This document shows positions 7,106-15,886 of a stretch of DNA of 64,000 nt, one piece after another. Positions within the stretch are counted from its first letter, which is position 1. The number at the start of each line of letters is the position of its first letter. Position numbers and translations under genes: made by a program. The notes under the pieces are model-generated. The model saw only the letters and a program-made list of their open reading frames with translations, made no database searches and was not told where the DNA came from. Source of the DNA: Phenylobacterium montanum (GTDB taxonomy: Bacteria > Pseudomonadota > Alphaproteobacteria > Caulobacterales > Caulobacteraceae); the NCBI RefSeq assembly GCF_018135625.1, contig NZ_CP073078.1, positions 4,496,501 through 4,560,500 of the forward strand. Reading direction: 5' to 3'.

Positions 7106-8674
7106 CTACCGTGCGAGAACTGGCAAGCTCAGCTCGAACACCGCGCCGGCCGCCGCGGCGCCCAGACGGATGTGGCCGCCGTGGGCCTCCGCCAGGGAGC
7201 GGGCGATGGGCAGGCCGAGCCCCGTGCCGCCCTCGGCCCGGCGGGTGGTGAAGAAGGGCTCGAACAGGCGCGTCTGATCCGCGGCCGGCACGCCCGGGCC
7301 GTCGTCGGCGACGGTCAGGACGATGCAGCTGTCCACTTGACGCGCGGCGATGGTCACCTGGCTGGCGCGGGCCTGGCGGCTGTTGTCGACCAGGGTGGAC
7401 AGCATGGACTCCAATACCGCCTCGGGCGCCGCGGCCAGCGGCAGATCGGGCGGCGCGTCGACCGTGACGGCGAAGCCCGGGTGCGAGCGGGCGTCGGCGA
7501 TGCGGCGGGCGGCGGTGCTGGCGTCGCTGGCCGCATCGGCCTCCGGCTGGGCCATGTCGGCGCGGGCGAGGTCCAAGAGCCGGCCGACCAGATGCGACAG
7601 CCGGTCGTTGTCGGCGGCGATATTGGCCAGGAAGCGCTCGCGGTCGGCCGCCTCCATGGTCTGGTAGTGGTCCTGCAACAGCTCCACCGCCCCGCCGATG
7701 CTGGCCAGGGGGGTCTTGAACTCATGGCTGACCGCGGCGGCGAAGTCGCGCAGGTAACGCGAGCGACGCTGGATCGCCGCTGCCATGCTGCGGAAGTCCT
7801 CATAGAGGTCGCGGATCTCGATGGCGGCGGTGGGCGGGGTCTCGGGGACGGTCCCATGGCCTGCGGCCACGGCGCGGGTGGCGGCGCTCAGCGCCTCGAC
7901 CGGCCGCGTCACCCCGCGCGAGGCCAGGCCCGAAAGGCCGATCAGGAGCACGATGATCACCCCGGCGCCCAGCAGCATCTTGCCGCGCTCCTCATAGACC
8001 CCGCGGAACAGGGCGCGGGGCGAGCGCGACAGGAGGAGGGCGCCCACCACCTGTCCATCGACCACGATGGGGCGGGCATAGTGCAGGCGGATGTCCGAGG
8101 CGCGGCTCAGCCATTCCATCGCATAGCGGGGGTGGTAGGCGGCGTTGCGGCGCAGCACCGTCTCGCTGTGACCCGCCAGGGCCTGGCGCACCTCGGGCAG
8201 GGCGGAGAGGTCGCCACCGAGGCCCAGGCCCCGCACCACCAGGCCATGCCGGTCCAGCATGACGATCGAGGCCAGGGCGCCCCGGCTGGTCTCGGTGAAA
8301 ATGGGCGCCAGGCGCGCCGCGGCCGCGACTGCGGCCGGGTCGGCCTGCGCCTTGGCGGGCGCAGGCGGCGGCCGGTCGGCCAGCACCGCGGCGCTGTTGA
8401 GGTCGATCGGCGCGGCTTCAGGTTCGGGCGCCTGGCCGGGCCCGGTTGCTGGCGCGGCGCCGGGCCAGAGGGCGGCGGCGGTGGCGGAGAGGGCGACGGC
8501 CTGGGCTGCCAGCTCGGCCTCGGTCTGGCGCACCAGGGCGTTCTCGTAGCCGCGCAGCCAGACCGCCTCGACCGCCGGCATGGTGGCGGCGAACAACAGC
8601 ACGGCCAGAAGGATGGTGCGCAGCCGCAGCGCCGGCCAGTGGCGCTTGAGGAAATCCTTGGCCGCGGTGATCAA
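7106..8674 (-). CDS. Two-component sensor histidine kinase
   Basis: The 522-residue membrane kinase has transmembrane segments near residues 18-37 and 233-252, enclosing a periplasmic sensor of about 195 residues with an Ala/Pro-rich stretch. A HAMP-like linker follows, then HisKA with phospho-acceptor H317 in VSHEFKTPLASIGG, and an HATPase domain with DNSRQAR, DDGPGVP and GGTGLGLPIARS. The initiation codon is TTG 8674, forming a TTGA overlap with the stop of the response regulator gene, so the two are translationally coupled. It presumably phosphorylates that regulator; the signal is unknown. Confidence 0.92.
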   Translation of the reverse strand: MITAAKDFLKRHWPALRLRTILLAVLLFAATMPAVEAVWLRGYENALVRQTEAELAAQAVALSATAAALWPGAAPATGPGQAPEPEAAPIDLNSAAVLADRPPPAPAKAQADPAAVAAAARLAPIFTETSRGALASIVMLDRHGLVVRGLGLGGDLSALPEVRQALAGHSETVLRRNAAYHPRYAMEWLSRASDIRLHYARPIVVDGQVVGALLLSRSPRALFRGVYEERGKMLLGAGVIIVLLIGLSGLASRGVTRPVEALSAATRAVAAGHGTVPETPPTAAIEIRDLYEDFRSMAAAIQRRSRYLRDFAAAVSHEFKTPLASIGGAVELLQDHYQTMEAADRERFLANIAADNDRLSHLVGRLLDLARADMAQPEADAASDASTAARRIADARSHPGFAVTVDAPPDLPLAAAPEAVLESMLSTLVDNSRQARASQVTIAARQVDSCIVLTVADDGPGVPAADQTRLFEPFFTTRRAEGGTGLGLPIARSLAEAHGGHIRLGAAAAGAVFELSLPVLAR

Positions 8675-9402
8675 ACCGCGCCGCCTGGCGCCGCGCCTTG
8701 GCAGGGACCCAGGCGATAGCCGATGCCCGGCCGGGTCTCGACCACGTCGTGCCCGCCCATCCGGGCGAACTTGGCGCGCAGGTTGCGGATATGGCTGTCG
8801 ATGGTGCGGTCGGTGACGGCGAAGCCCGGGCCGTGCAGGCGGTCGATGATGGCGTCGCGGGTGAAGACCTTGGTCGGGGCGGCGGCCAGGGCGCGCAGGA
8901 GGCTGAACTCGGTGACGGTCAAAGCCGCTTCTTCGCCGGCCCAGCGGGCGCTCCAGGCCTCCAGGTCCAGGGTCAGGCGGCCCTGGGTGATCAGGGCGCC
9001 GGGTTCGGCCGCGGGCGCCGTCGGGCGGCTTGTGGCGCGGCGCAGGATGGCGGCGACCCGGGCGGTCACCTCGCGCGGGCTGAACGGCTTGACCACATAG
9101 TCGTCGGCGCCCAGCTCGATGCCCAGCACCCGGTCGATCTCGTCGTCGCGCGAGGACAGGAACAGGATCGGCAGCTCGCTTTCGGCCCGGACCCGGCGGC
9201 AGACCTCGAGCCCAGTCATGCGCGGCAGGTTGATGTCGAGCACCACCAGGTCCGGCCGCGCCTGGGCGATCAGGCTGAGGGCCGCCTCGCCGTCCTCGGC
9301 CTCGCGGGTCTCGAACCCGCCCTTGCCGAGGGCGAACACCAAGAGCTGGCGGATATGGGGATCGTCGTCGACGACCAGGACGGTCTGGGTCATGAGGGTC
9401 AT
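8671..9402 (-). CDS. OmpR-family response regulator
   Basis: A 243-residue protein with a receiver domain (VLVVDDDPHIRQLL; phospho-acceptor D56 in LVVLDINLPRM; switch residues in LFLSSRDD and DYVVKPFSPREV) and a C-terminal winged helix (LTVTEFSLLRALA, RTIDSHIRNLRAKF). Starts at 9402 (MTLMTQ) and 9393 (MTQ) are both possible. It overlaps the downstream kinase by 4 bases and lies 22 bp after the DUF4173 gene, indicating one operon. It likely binds DNA after phosphorylation, possibly controlling its own operon. Confidence 0.93.
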   Translation of the reverse strand: MTLMTQTVLVVDDDPHIRQLLVFALGKGGFETREAEDGEAALSLIAQARPDLVVLDINLPRMTGLEVCRRVRAESELPILFLSSRDDEIDRVLGIELGADDYVVKPFSPREVTARVAAILRRATSRPTAPAAEPGALITQGRLTLDLEAWSARWAGEEAALTVTEFSLLRALAAAPTKVFTRDAIIDRLHGPGFAVTDRTIDSHIRNLRAKFARMGGHDVVETRPGIGYRLGPCQGAAPGGAV

Positions 9403-9424
9403 GTTCAGCGGCCCGGCTCCGGCG

Positions 9425-10891
9425 TCAACTATCACAGGCTTTGATGGGGGGATGGCTGGCAGGAGCCAGGGCCAGCGCGCGGTCAAGGCGGACCTGCCCG
9501 CGCCAGGTCCAGCTGCGCCACTCGCCTTGCCGCGCGGCAAGATCGTCGAGAATGTTGGCGCGGACCGTAGCGACCCGGCCCTGCAGATCCGGGGGCAGTC
9601 TGCTGGCCGCCAGGGCGCTGAGCGGGACGAGGGCGGAATCCCCGAGCTGGGCCAAGTAGCAGACATCCAGCGCGGCGCCGGTCCCGCCGAACTCCCGCGC
9701 ATGGGTCACGTTCCAAGAGGCCGCCACGGCGCCCAGGTCCACGGCGGCGCAGCCGGCGAGGGCCAGGGCCGCAGCCGTCGCGTTGACGCCGATCAGCCAG
9801 CCGGCGCTCTTGGTCCTGAGCAGTCGCCAGCAGATCAGCACTAGGCCGAGCGCGACCAGAACCATCCAGACCAGGGCGGCGATGCGCAGGCGGGTCAGGG
9901 AATAGGTCTCGATATAGTCCGCGGTCCTGAGGGCGCTGGAGGCCACCAGCACCAGGTTCTGCGCCACCCACAAGACCACCAGCCGGCGGATCCAGGGCCG
10001 CCGGCTGGAGTCCGAGCCGGGCCGAAGGAAGACGAGCACGAACAGGCCGGCCAGCAGGGCCGTGGCGATCAGGGTATAGGCGCCGCGATGGGCGTAACCG
10101 GCCAGGGTGACGCCGTGCGGCAGGGGCGCGCCGCTCCAGAGGAAGGCGATGTCTAGGCCGTTTTCGATGGCGAACAGGGCGTTGAACAGGCCGAGCGATA
10201 GGGCGATCGAGGCGGGGGCGACGCCGGCGGAGGGGCGGATCGGCGCCGTCCGGACTCCTTTGGCCGGCGGCAGGAGCCTTGGCCGCAGCAGGGCCCAGAC
10301 CCCGGTCAGCACCATCAGGGCGTAGCCGATACGCCAGATGTCCGGCTCAGGCGGGGCGATCTCGGTCAACACCTGGCCGATCACCGGGTTCGCCACCGCA
10401 AACAGGGTCAGGAACACCGCCGCGCCGGTGACCGGCAGGGCCAGGATCGGCAGCAGGGGCGGGCGCAGCAGCGGGCGCTTGCGCAGGATGCGGCGCAGGC
10501 CCGCCAGGTCCAGCGCCGGGCCTGCCAGGGCGGCGACGCCCTGAAATGCCATGCGCGCCGCCCAGCGTCCCAGCCCGGCCTCCGGCGCGGAGCGCCCGGC
10601 CAGGACGGCGACCGAAAGGCCCGCGGCGAGAAAGGCCTCGGCGACGAAGGTCGGGCGGTCGGCCAGGGACAGGGCGGCCAGGATGGCGACGACGAAAGCC
10701 GCTTTGGCGCGTCGGTCCCGGCCGATCTCCGGGTGGGTGGAGAGCAGCGCCACCGCCAGGGCCAGGGTGAAGCCGGCAGCTACGGACCCGCCGGGATGGC
10801 CATAGAACAGCTGGTCCGCCGCCAGGGTCAGTCCTGCCGCCCAGGCGGCCTTGGCCCAGAGCCTGGGCGCTCTTGCGTCCGATCTTCCCAC
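9425..10891 (-). CDS. Polytopic membrane protein, DUF4173-like
   Basis: A 488-residue hydrophobic protein with roughly 10-12 predicted membrane segments in its first 390 residues (for example AAFVVAILAALSLA, LPVTGAAVFLTLFAVANPV, LIATALLAGLFVLVFLRPG) and a soluble C-terminal region of about 90 residues. The GxxNALFAIENGLD..FLW and HRGAYTLIATALL segments fit DUF4173. It starts at GTG 10891 and heads an operon with the response regulator and kinase. It may be an envelope-integrity factor or accessory sensor of the two-component system; that role is inferred from gene order only. Confidence 0.72.
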   Translation of the reverse strand: MGRSDARAPRLWAKAAWAAGLTLAADQLFYGHPGGSVAAGFTLALAVALLSTHPEIGRDRRAKAAFVVAILAALSLADRPTFVAEAFLAAGLSVAVLAGRSAPEAGLGRWAARMAFQGVAALAGPALDLAGLRRILRKRPLLRPPLLPILALPVTGAAVFLTLFAVANPVIGQVLTEIAPPEPDIWRIGYALMVLTGVWALLRPRLLPPAKGVRTAPIRPSAGVAPASIALSLGLFNALFAIENGLDIAFLWSGAPLPHGVTLAGYAHRGAYTLIATALLAGLFVLVFLRPGSDSSRRPWIRRLVVLWVAQNLVLVASSALRTADYIETYSLTRLRIAALVWMVLVALGLVLICWRLLRTKSAGWLIGVNATAAALALAGCAAVDLGAVAASWNVTHAREFGGTGAALDVCYLAQLGDSALVPLSALAASRLPPDLQGRVATVRANILDDLAARQGEWRSWTWRGQVRLDRALALAPASHPPIKACDS

Positions 10892-11006
10892 GCCGCTCTC
10901 CCCAGCCGCATCGTCGTCGGCCCCGTCATGCGGGGCCTGGATCGAACGGGGATGGGCGAGGCGTGCAGACGCCGAACGGCTCGGATGCAGAACCTGTGCA
11001 GCCGCC

Positions 11007-11759
11007 TCAGGCGGCGGGGCGCGTCACGGTCATCATGTAGTTGACGTCGGCGTCGGCCGAGCGGGCCCAGCGGCCGGTGATCGGGTTGTAGGTGACGCCG
11101 AACGGGCCCTGCACCTCGACCGGCTCGTCCTGCAGGAACACCTCGATCTCCTCGGGATGCAGGAATTTCTTCCAGTCGTGGGTGCCGGCGGGGACCCAGC
11201 GCAGGACATATTCCGCCCCGATCTTGGCCAGGGCCAGGGACTTCAGGGTGCGGTTGAGGGTGGCGACGATCATCAGCCCGCCGGGCGCCAGGAGGCGCGC
11301 GCAGTCGCGCAGGTAGGCGCCCGGATCGGCCACGTGCTCGATCACCTCCATGTTCAGCACCACGTCGAATGGCGCCTCGCCCGCCTCGACCAGGGCCTCG
11401 GCGGTGGAGCAGCGGTAGTCGATCTCGAGCCCGCCCTCGGCCGCGTGCGTGCTCGCCGTGCCGATATTGCGCTCGGAGGCGTCGACGCCGGTCACCGCAA
11501 ACCCCATCCGGGCCATCGGCTCGGACAGGAGACCGCCGCCACAGCCGATATCCAGCAGGCGCAGGCCCTCGAACGGCGCTCGCGCGCGGGGATCGCGCCC
11601 GAACCGGGCCAGGGCCTGCTCGCGGATGAAGGCCAGGCGCACAGGATTGAACACGTGCAGCGGCGCGAACTTGCCGTTCGGGTCCCACCACTCCGCCGCG
11701 ATGCGCGAGAAGCGCGCGACGTCGGCGGGATCGATGCTGGAGGGGCTGGCCTGGGTCAT
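11007..11759 (-). CDS. ubiG: Ubiquinone biosynthesis O-methyltransferase UbiG
   Basis: The 250-residue length is normal for Ubi[21 protein letters not shown] at the N-terminus, the SAM motif [17 protein letters not shown], and [17 protein letters not shown] near the end are diagnostic. UbiG performs both O-methylations of ubiquinone synthesis at the cytoplasmic membrane face. ATG 11759 was chosen because it begins just before the conserved N-terminus. The gene is transcribed away from lysC; I recall the two as neighbours in other alphaproteobacteria, here separated by a toxin-antitoxin pair. Confidence 0.95.
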   Translation of the reverse strand: MTQASPSSIDPADVARFSRIAAEWWDPNGKFAPLHVFNPVRLAFIREQALARFGRDPRARAPFEGLRLLDIGCGGGLLSEPMARMGFAVTGVDASERNIGTASTHAAEGGLEIDYRCSTAEALVEAGEAPFDVVLNMEVIEHVADPGAYLRDCARLLAPGGLMIVATLNRTLKSLALAKIGAEYVLRWVPAGTHDWKKFLHPEEIEVFLQDEPVEVQGPFGVTYNPITGRWARSADADVNYMMTVTRPAA

Positions 11760-11790
11760 GCGGTCTTGCTCGCTCACCCAGCTATACGCG

Positions 11791-12174
11791 TCAACGGATA
11801 AGGCGGATGTCGAGGTCCAGGCCGAGTTCGGCCCAGGCGCGGTCTGCGGTGTAGACCGGTAGGCCGGTCTCCATCGCCAAGGCCAGACAGAACCGGTCGC
11901 CGAGCGAGACGCCCCGGCCGCGCGTGCGCGCGTGCAGCATGCCTGCCAAGGCTGCAGTCTCCAACGTAGCTGCAACGACGTTCATAGACAGGGTTTCGGT
12001 GGTCTGGCGCGCTTGCTCAGCGGTCGAGCCGCGATCGATCAGCTTTGTTATGACTTCCGCTAGGTTGACGCTGGAGATCGCACAATCACCAAGTATAGGT
12101 CCGACTAATTCGCCGCCGGATTCGCCTCTGAGAAAAGCAAGGACGGCCGACGTGTCCAGCACCGCCTCAGTCAT
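11791..12174 (-). CDS. vapC: VapC-family PIN-domain toxin
   Basis: A 127-residue PIN-domain ribonuclease. Acidic metal-binding positions are visible as D in [16 protein letters not shown] in [12 protein letters not shown] and D residues in [12 protein letters not shown] and [11 protein letters not shown]. Its start lies inside the end of the antitoxin gene (8-bp overlap), the classic coupled toxin-antitoxin arrangement with antitoxin first. It would cleave RNA, probably a specific tRNA or rRNA site, when freed from the antitoxin. It ends 31 bp before the ubiG start on the same strand, so readthrough into ubiG is possible. Confidence 0.9.
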   Translation of the reverse strand: MTEAVLDTSAVLAFLRGESGGELVGPILGDCAISSVNLAEVITKLIDRGSTAEQARQTTETLSMNVVAATLETAALAGMLHARTRGRGVSLGDRFCLALAMETGLPVYTADRAWAELGLDLDIRLIR

Positions 12175-12685
12175 CTGCTTCCTCTCGCGCCGCCTCACGC
12201 CGGCGGTCGGCGATCAGTTCATCGACAAGGCTAGGGCCGCCGGTCCCAATCGTCGCTCGCACCATCTCCTGCGCTCGTCGGCCCGCCTTGGCGCTGCTGA
12301 TCACGGAGAACTCTTCGTCGCTGAGGTTGGCCATCACAACGCCGCCCGCGGGAACGCCGAGGGCTTCGCGGACCGCGGGTGGAAGCACCAGCACACCGTC
12401 ATCACGCACGACTAGGCGGTAGATGCCGCCCGAGCGTTGTTCAAACACCGGTTCATGCACAAACGGCTGAGCAGCCTCAGCGACCGGCGCCAGCTCTGCG
12501 CGCCCCACGACATAGGTCGGTCCCTGCTCGGCGTCAGCCACCAGCACGTTGCGCACATGCTGGTAGCGCTTGCCCAGGAACCTCGCGATCTCCGCGCGTG
12601 GCACGCCCTCGGCGTTCAAGGCGCGGATCTTGTCCGACACCGTGGTGTGGGCGGCGGCGATCTCGGCCATCCTGGCGGGATCCAT
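12167..12685 (-). CDS. AbrB/SpoVT-type antitoxin with N-terminal helix-turn-helix
   Basis: A 172-residue protein with two parts. Residues 1-50 form a helix-turn-helix-like segment (SDKIRALNAEGVPRAEIARF then LGKRYQHVRNVL). Residues about 90-135 form a swapped-hairpin AbrB domain (YRLVVRDDGVLVLPPAVREA then LGVPAGGVV). The C-terminal tail GGPSLVDELIADRRREA probably wraps the toxin. It is longer than ordinary VapB or MazE antitoxins (about 80 aa) because of the extra N-terminal DNA-binding-like domain. Start ATG 12685 has GGAGGTTGAT upstream. It likely represses the operon together with VapC. Confidence 0.82.
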   Translation of the reverse strand: MDPARMAEIAAAHTTVSDKIRALNAEGVPRAEIARFLGKRYQHVRNVLVADAEQGPTYVVGRAELAPVAEAAQPFVHEPVFEQRSGGIYRLVVRDDGVLVLPPAVREALGVPAGGVVMANLSDEEFSVISSAKAGRRAQEMVRATIGTGGPSLVDELIADRRREAAREEADD

Positions 12686-12703
12686 ATCAACCTCCGTCTT
12701 TGA

Positions 12704-12724
12704 TAGGTTGTTAGTAGGTAGTTA
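12704..12724 (-). promoter_or_regulatory. Candidate operator of the toxin-antitoxin operon (tandem 10-mers)
   Basis: Plus-strand TAGGTTGTTA (12704-12713) and TAGGTAGTTA (12715-12724) are direct repeats identical at 9 of 10 positions with an 11-bp period, one helical turn. They lie about 20-40 bp upstream of the antitoxin start in a locally AT-rich segment. The spacing suits binding of an AbrB or HTH antitoxin dimer for autorepression. Binding is inferred from position only. Confidence 0.4.
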
Positions 12725-12838
12725 TGTATTACGTCGCGCCGCCCTGTCAATGCGACGACGCGAAGGGTTGTGCGTTGCGTGCGGCGTCGCTAGAAGGCCC
12801 GCCTTGCGGCAATTTCTTCCAATCAAAGCGAGGTTGGT

Positions 12839-14089
12839 GTGTCTCGGCTGGTGATGAAGTTCGGCGGCACTTCGGTGGCCGACCTGGAGCGCATCCGCCG
12901 CGTCGGGCGCCTGGTGGCGGCCGAGGTCGAGGCCGGGCACAGGGTGGCGGTGGTGGTCTCGGCCATGGCCGGCAAGACCAACGAGCTGGTGGCCTGGACC
13001 GACGGCTCGGGCCGCGCGGCTCAAGGGCTGCCGGAGTCCGACGACGAATACGACACCGTGGTCGCCTCGGGCGAGCAGGTCACCGCCGGCCTGCTGGCCA
13101 TGACCCTGCGCAACATGGGCCTGAACGCCAAGTCCTGGCTGGGCTGGCAGGTGCCGATCATCACCGACGACGCCCACGGCCGCGCCCGCATCGACGAGAT
13201 CCCGCCGGAAAAGCTGGTGGCGGCGATGGACGCCGGCGAAGTGGCGGTGATCGCCGGCTTCCAGGGCGTGACCCGCGAGGGACGCATCGCCACCCTGGGC
13301 CGCGGCGGCTCGGACACCAGCGCGGTGGCGATCGCCGCGGCGGTCGGGGCCTCCTGCTGCGACATCTATACCGACGTCGATGGGGTCTACACCACCGACC
13401 CGCGGATCGAGGCTAAGGCCAAAAAGCTCGGCAAAATCTCCTACGAGGAGATGCTGGAGATGGCCTCGCTGGGGGCCAAGGTGCTGCAGACCCGTTCGGT
13501 CGAGCTGGCCATGGCCCAGCGCGTGCCGGTTCGGGTGCTTTCAAGTTTCGTGGAGCCGGGGGAAGCCCCAGGGCAGGGGACCGTCGTCTGCGACGAGGAG
13601 GAGATCATGGAAAAGCGGATCGTCAGCGGCGTGGCCTATAGCCGCGACGAGGCCAAGATCACCCTGTTCGGCCTGCCCGACCATCCGGGGGTGTCGTCCG
13701 AGATCTTCAGCCGCCTCGCCGACGCCAATGTGAACGTGGACATGATCGTCCAGTCCCGCGCCCGCGCCTCGGACTCGGCCAACATGGAGTTCACGGTCGG
13801 CAAGCGCGACGCGGCCCGTGCGCTCGAGATCGTCCAGAGCGCCAAGGACGCCATCGGCTTCGAAGACGTGCAGTGTAACGAGGACGTGGCCAAGGTCTCG
13901 GTGATCGGGGTCGGCATGCGCAGCCATGCCGGCGTGGCCAAGACCATGTTCGGCGCTCTGGCCGATAAGGGCGTCAACATCCAGGTGATCTCGACCTCGG
14001 AAATCAAGATCAGCGTGCTGATCGACGCGGCCTACACCGAACTGGCGGTGCGCGCGTTGCACGCCGCTTACGGGCTGGATCAGCTGTAG
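12839..14089 (+). CDS. lysC: Aspartate kinase
   Basis: A 416-residue aspartokinase catalysing ATP-dependent phosphorylation of aspartate, the first step towards lysine, threonine, methionine and diaminopimelate. VMKFGGTSVADLERI is the kinase signature, followed by the GRGGSDTSAVAIAAAV substrate-binding loop and YTDVDGVYTTDPR. The C-terminal third has two ACT domains (ITLFGLPDHPGVSSEIFSRL; VSVIGVGMRSHAGVAKTMF) for feedback inhibition. The start is GTG 12839, giving the usual SRLVMKFGG N-terminus. It is divergent from the toxin-antitoxin operon and from ubiG. Confidence 0.97.
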   Translation: MSRLVMKFGGTSVADLERIRRVGRLVAAEVEAGHRVAVVVSAMAGKTNELVAWTDGSGRAAQGLPESDDEYDTVVASGEQVTAGLLAMTLRNMGLNAKSWLGWQVPIITDDAHGRARIDEIPPEKLVAAMDAGEVAVIAGFQGVTREGRIATLGRGGSDTSAVAIAAAVGASCCDIYTDVDGVYTTDPRIEAKAKKLGKISYEEMLEMASLGAKVLQTRSVELAMAQRVPVRVLSSFVEPGEAPGQGTVVCDEEEIMEKRIVSGVAYSRDEAKITLFGLPDHPGVSSEIFSRLADANVNVDMIVQSRARASDSANMEFTVGKRDAARALEIVQSAKDAIGFEDVQCNEDVAKVSVIGVGMRSHAGVAKTMFGALADKGVNIQVISTSEIKISVLIDAAYTELAVRALHAAYGLDQL

Positions 14090-14491
14090 AGCCATAGGCT
14101 CCGCCACCAAGGCTTGACGCGGCGGCCACCTGTGGGGGCGCAGCTTCAAGCTCCTCTGCAATCAACGCGGCTTCTTGGCGCCCGCTCCGGCGGCGGCGGC
14201 GGGCCTTCTTGTCCCGCTTGGAACGGTTCGGCTCGACCTGCGAAAAGCATCCCCGGCTGCGTGTCCCGAATTGACAAAGTAAGCGCGCTGGTCATGATCT
14301 CGCCAGCTCGGCTGAACTGCTGGCTGCGAGCGCAATCATAAAGACGACATAGTCGCCTATTCAGTGTTCGGTGTTACAAATTGTTATAAACTCCTGACTT
14401 GACCGGACGCCGCTTGGCGCGCCGGGGCCGGGGTGCTGCGTCTCGCGTCAACAGCGGCCAATTTCGACTAGAGGCTGGAGGGAGATTCGAC
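14090..14491. other. Intergenic region between lysC and secreted-protein gene
   Basis: About 400 bp without a convincing gene. It contains an AT-rich stretch at 14374-14394 (TTACAAATTGTTATAAACT), a plausible promoter position for the downstream secreted-protein gene. On the minus strand an Arg/Lys-rich frame (PNRSKRDKKARRRRSGRQEA at about 14165-14235) is open but has no start codon with a ribosome site. It may be a decayed small gene. No terminator with a clear T-tract was seen after lysC. Confidence 0.45.
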
Positions 14492-15823
14492 GTGACAGAA
14501 GCCACAAGGGACGGCGTGCGCTCAGGCGCCGCGAACAAGACGCGTGTGCAAGGCCTGGCGGCCGCCTGCGCGGGCCTGGTTTGCGCCGCCGTCGCCACCG
14601 CGAGCATCGCGGCGCCGGCGTTCAGCAGCGAGGCGGCCAAGGCCGCCTATCTGCAGCAGCATCGGCTCAATGTACGGGCGCTGCATCCCCACTACTTGAG
14701 CAAGCCACCCCACGTGAATGGCGCCCTGCGACGGATGGCGAACGGGGCGCAGCCGGGGACGGGGCTGACCATTCCCTTCTGGACCTCCCAGATCACCTCG
14801 CCGCTGGACGGGAACACCTACACCTACTCGATGGTGGGCAGTAACCCGTACAGCAACCCACACAACACTAACGTCAGCTACGTTCCGGTGGTGCTCCGCA
14901 TCCACGTCGGCGGCTTCGTCCTGGATCCGACCCAGGTCTCGCATTGCGACACGCAGTCCCCGGCGACGCGGTTCTTCAATTCGCCCCTGTTCGTGGCCAA
15001 CAGCTTCACCTCCAACGGGGTCAATGTCAGCGCCGTGCCCGGCGGGACCCAGCTGATCTCGGCGTTCCAGCGGGCCAACTATTGGAACGCGGTCAAGGGA
15101 AGCCACTATGGCGTGACCCTGGTCTCGGCCCTGACCAAGCCGATCGTCGTCGACTGGACCCCGACCAACCCCAGCGACACGGTTCTCGGGGTCTCCGACA
15201 ACTGCGGCGGAACGGTCCCGATCGCCCTGGTGGAGATCAACGAGCTTGACGCCGAGCTTCAGGCGATCGCCGCCGCCTACGCCCAGCCGGCGCAGATCCC
15301 GGTGACCCTGGTCGAGGACGCTGCGGTCTATATCGGCACCACCGACCAGTGCTGCGTGCTCGGCTATCACAACGCCATTTCGACCATCCACGGCACCCAG
15401 ACCTATGCCGTCGGCGCCTATTACGACACCAACAACGTGTTCGGGCCGGATTTCGCCGACATCACCATCTGGTCGCATGAGTTGGGCGAACTGATCGACG
15501 ATCCGTTCGTGCAGTCGATCGCCGGCGCGCCGGGCGGCTACAATAATGGCGTGACGCCGAACTGGGGTTATACGGGGCAGGACTTCGGCTGCCAGGGGGA
15601 TTCACAATATCCCGCGAACCTCGAGGACGGCGATCCGCTGACCCCCGACCAGATGGGCAATTTCCACAACTACCCGGTCGTGGGCGTGGGCGGCTTCGTC
15701 TACCACTTCCAGGACCTGGCCTTCCATGACTGGTTCTACCGCACCGCCTCGACCAGCGCGGGCGGCAAGGGCTCGTTCATGGGCAATTTCGCCGGCGGCG
15801 GCCAGCCGACCATCTGCCAGTAA
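14492..15823 (+). CDS. Secreted protein with HELGE motif, possible metallopeptidase relative
   Basis: The 443-residue protein begins at GTG 14492, chosen because CTGGAGGGAG lies 5-14 bases upstream. An N-terminal export signal is visible (LAAACAGLVCAAVATASIAA). The C-terminal half contains ITIWSHELGELIDDPF (H329, E330, E333) and later LEDGDPLTP. The HE pair resembles a zinc-peptidase helix but lacks the second His of HExxH. Paired cysteines (CDTQ, NCGG, CC, FGCQGD, TICQ) suggest disulfides in the periplasm or outside the cell. I recall uncharacterised proteins with HExxE-DDPF patterns but no established function. Confidence 0.75.
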   Translation: MTEATRDGVRSGAANKTRVQGLAAACAGLVCAAVATASIAAPAFSSEAAKAAYLQQHRLNVRALHPHYLSKPPHVNGALRRMANGAQPGTGLTIPFWTSQITSPLDGNTYTYSMVGSNPYSNPHNTNVSYVPVVLRIHVGGFVLDPTQVSHCDTQSPATRFFNSPLFVANSFTSNGVNVSAVPGGTQLISAFQRANYWNAVKGSHYGVTLVSALTKPIVVDWTPTNPSDTVLGVSDNCGGTVPIALVEINELDAELQAIAAAYAQPAQIPVTLVEDAAVYIGTTDQCCVLGYHNAISTIHGTQTYAVGAYYDTNNVFGPDFADITIWSHELGELIDDPFVQSIAGAPGGYNNGVTPNWGYTGQDFGCQGDSQYPANLEDGDPLTPDQMGNFHNYPVVGVGGFVYHFQDLAFHDWFYRTASTSAGGKGSFMGNFAGGGQPTICQ

Positions 15824-15886
15824 GCCGTATCGTCGCCCTGGCTGCGTTCCGCGCGGCCAGGGTCGGCGCTTGGCATCGGCGCGGCG

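Noticed and set aside
14165-14235. Arg/Lys-rich minus-strand frame after lysC (PNRSKRDKKARRRRS)
   Set aside because: Open but with no credible start codon or ribosome site; too short to call, kept only as a note on the intergenic region.
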